A DNA stretch of 64,000 nucleotides from Polynucleobacter sp. MWH-UH2A (lineage in GTDB: Bacteria; Pseudomonadota; Gammaproteobacteria; Burkholderiales; Burkholderiaceae), in contig NZ_CP061321.1 of NCBI RefSeq assembly GCF_018687195.1, forward strand, positions 496,001-560,000, given 5' to 3'. Under the pieces are notes generated by a model. It saw nothing but the letters and a program-made list of their open reading frames with translations. It ran no database searches and was not told the DNA's origin. Position 1 is the first letter of the stretch; every line of letters begins with the position of its first letter. Shown here piece after piece: positions 63,456 through 64,000 of the stretch. The position numbers were made by a program, and so were the translations under genes.

Positions 63456-64000
63456 ATGGCTATACCAATACCGTCAAACTTACCTCAAATTGCTGGTGTT
63501 GACTTTCGTCAAAATGAGTTAGTGACACCACCTAGCGCCCCAAACCTGATTGAAAATATAAATGCGATTGATCCGCGTGTTGCATTAAAGGTGGCGCTAC
63601 CAGTTGGTGATTTGTCGACGAATTCCTCCTTAATGGATTCAACTCAGAGCTTGAGCGATCCTATGGTAGAAAAGGCAGTTATTTTAGATATCGCAGCCCT
63701 AGACCCAAATCAGAATAGTGATTCAATTAGAAATACAGATAACAGTACAGTTTCACAAAGTCTATCAAATATGGACTCACTTGGAAGCGTAGCATTGGGA
63801 CAATTGCTTTCAGATTTGGTGATAAAAGATGAAGTGGAATCTAAAGCGCCTCAAGTTGATTCGAAAAGTGAAAATCAATTAAAAAATGAAAATATAACGG
63901 TAAATTGGCCTGGATCAGCATCCATTGAATCATCGTTACAAATTGGCGATCTTAGAACAAGCTTACAAAGCTTGTACATAAATCTACAAAACTCAGGAAT
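63456..64000 (+). CDS. unrecognised protein at window edge, possibly FliK-like
   Basis: Reading from ATG 63456 (GAGGGG before it) gives 181 open codons to the window edge, with no stop. Begins MAIPIPSNLPQIAG and is Ser/Asn/Asp-rich, likely disordered, with SLQIGDLRTSLQSLY near the end. Its place after fliS suggests a hook-length control or other late flagellar gene. Truncated; domain not visible. Confidence 0.6.
   Translation, partial: MAIPIPSNLPQIAGVDFRQNELVTPPSAPNLIENINAIDPRVALKVALPVGDLSTNSSLMDSTQSLSDPMVEKAVILDIAALDPNQNSDSIRNTDNSTVSQSLSNMDSLGSVALGQLLSDLVIKDEVESKAPQVDSKSENQLKNENITVNWPGSASIESSLQIGDLRTSLQSLYINLQNSG

Noticed and set aside
1..64000. CRISPR arrays, insertion sequences, prophage, tRNA or rRNA genes
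   Set aside because: Nothing with these patterns was seen on reading both strands; a tRNAscan or IS search would be decisive.

Overview
The window looks like a chromosome segment from a betaproteobacterium of the Burkholderiales. The best guess is a Polynucleobacter-like freshwater bacterium that carries flagella. This is inferred from recognisable protein families and gene order: rpsP-rimM-trmD-rplS, Nudix/CbiB-like/rsgA/M48/orn/mogA/pmbA, a Bug-type solute-binding protein next to ttdAB, and Pal-type lipoproteins. No rRNA, tRNA, CRISPR array or insertion sequence was seen. Genes are densely packed, many start within or just after the previous stop, and hairpin terminators separate units.

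Region 1 (1-13.6 kb) is housekeeping: a 5'-truncated acyl-CoA dehydrogenase, two small envelope proteins, the ribosomal protein/tRNA methylation block, a Nudix CoA pyrophosphatase, a CbiB-like membrane protein, RsgA, an M48 protease, oligoribonuclease, MogA, PmbA, a TRAP solute-binding protein and an esterase. Region 2 (13.6-23.2 kb) is metabolic and envelope: a lone CbiM-like permease, two small cytosolic proteins, a CitE-like lyase, a nitroreductase, a ModA-like binding protein, a LysR regulator divergent from a Bug binding protein and tartrate/fumarate dehydratase TtdAB, then a glycine-zipper lipoprotein, a Rap1a-like protein and a DUF3300 protein.

Region 3 (23.2-29.7 kb) holds a putative iron-regulated leftward cluster behind a near-consensus Fur box: an outer-membrane protein, a 59-residue small protein, an FMN-binding protein, ApbE flavin transferase, a histidine-rich four-helix membrane protein and an MFS exporter with a C-terminal monooxygenase-like domain. 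A Crp/Fnr regulator and a divergent three-gene unit (DUF2892, AhpD-like, multi-pass membrane protein) follow. Region 4 (29.7-34.4 kb) has Pal, small lipoproteins, a zinc-ribbon protein and an MgtA-type Mg2+ ATPase.

Region 5 (34.8-50.7 kb) is the most unusual. It has three separate bactofilins, a RodZ-like HTH/transmembrane protein, several unrecognised membrane or exported proteins, a GGDEF protein, RpoN and a PilZ/YcgR-like protein. It ends in a five-gene run: a membrane protein, a two-helix PDZ protein, a CheW-like protein, a PilJ-like two-helix receptor and a degenerate CheA-like protein without visible kinase residues. The last three follow the order pilI-pilJ-chpA. This run leads directly into flgA, so it is probably part of the flagellar programme and looks like a kinase-less chemosensory derivative.

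Region 6 (50.7-64 kb) is flagellar: flgA, flgM, flgN-like, a Sel1-repeat protein, then leftward fliA, a P-loop-less flhG-like gene, flhF and flhA, and rightward fliC, flaG, fliD, fliS and the start of another gene cut by the window edge. RpoN, FliA and FlgM provide the regulatory layer, GGDEF and PilZ proteins a c-di-GMP layer, and FlhF/FlhG placement of the flagellum.
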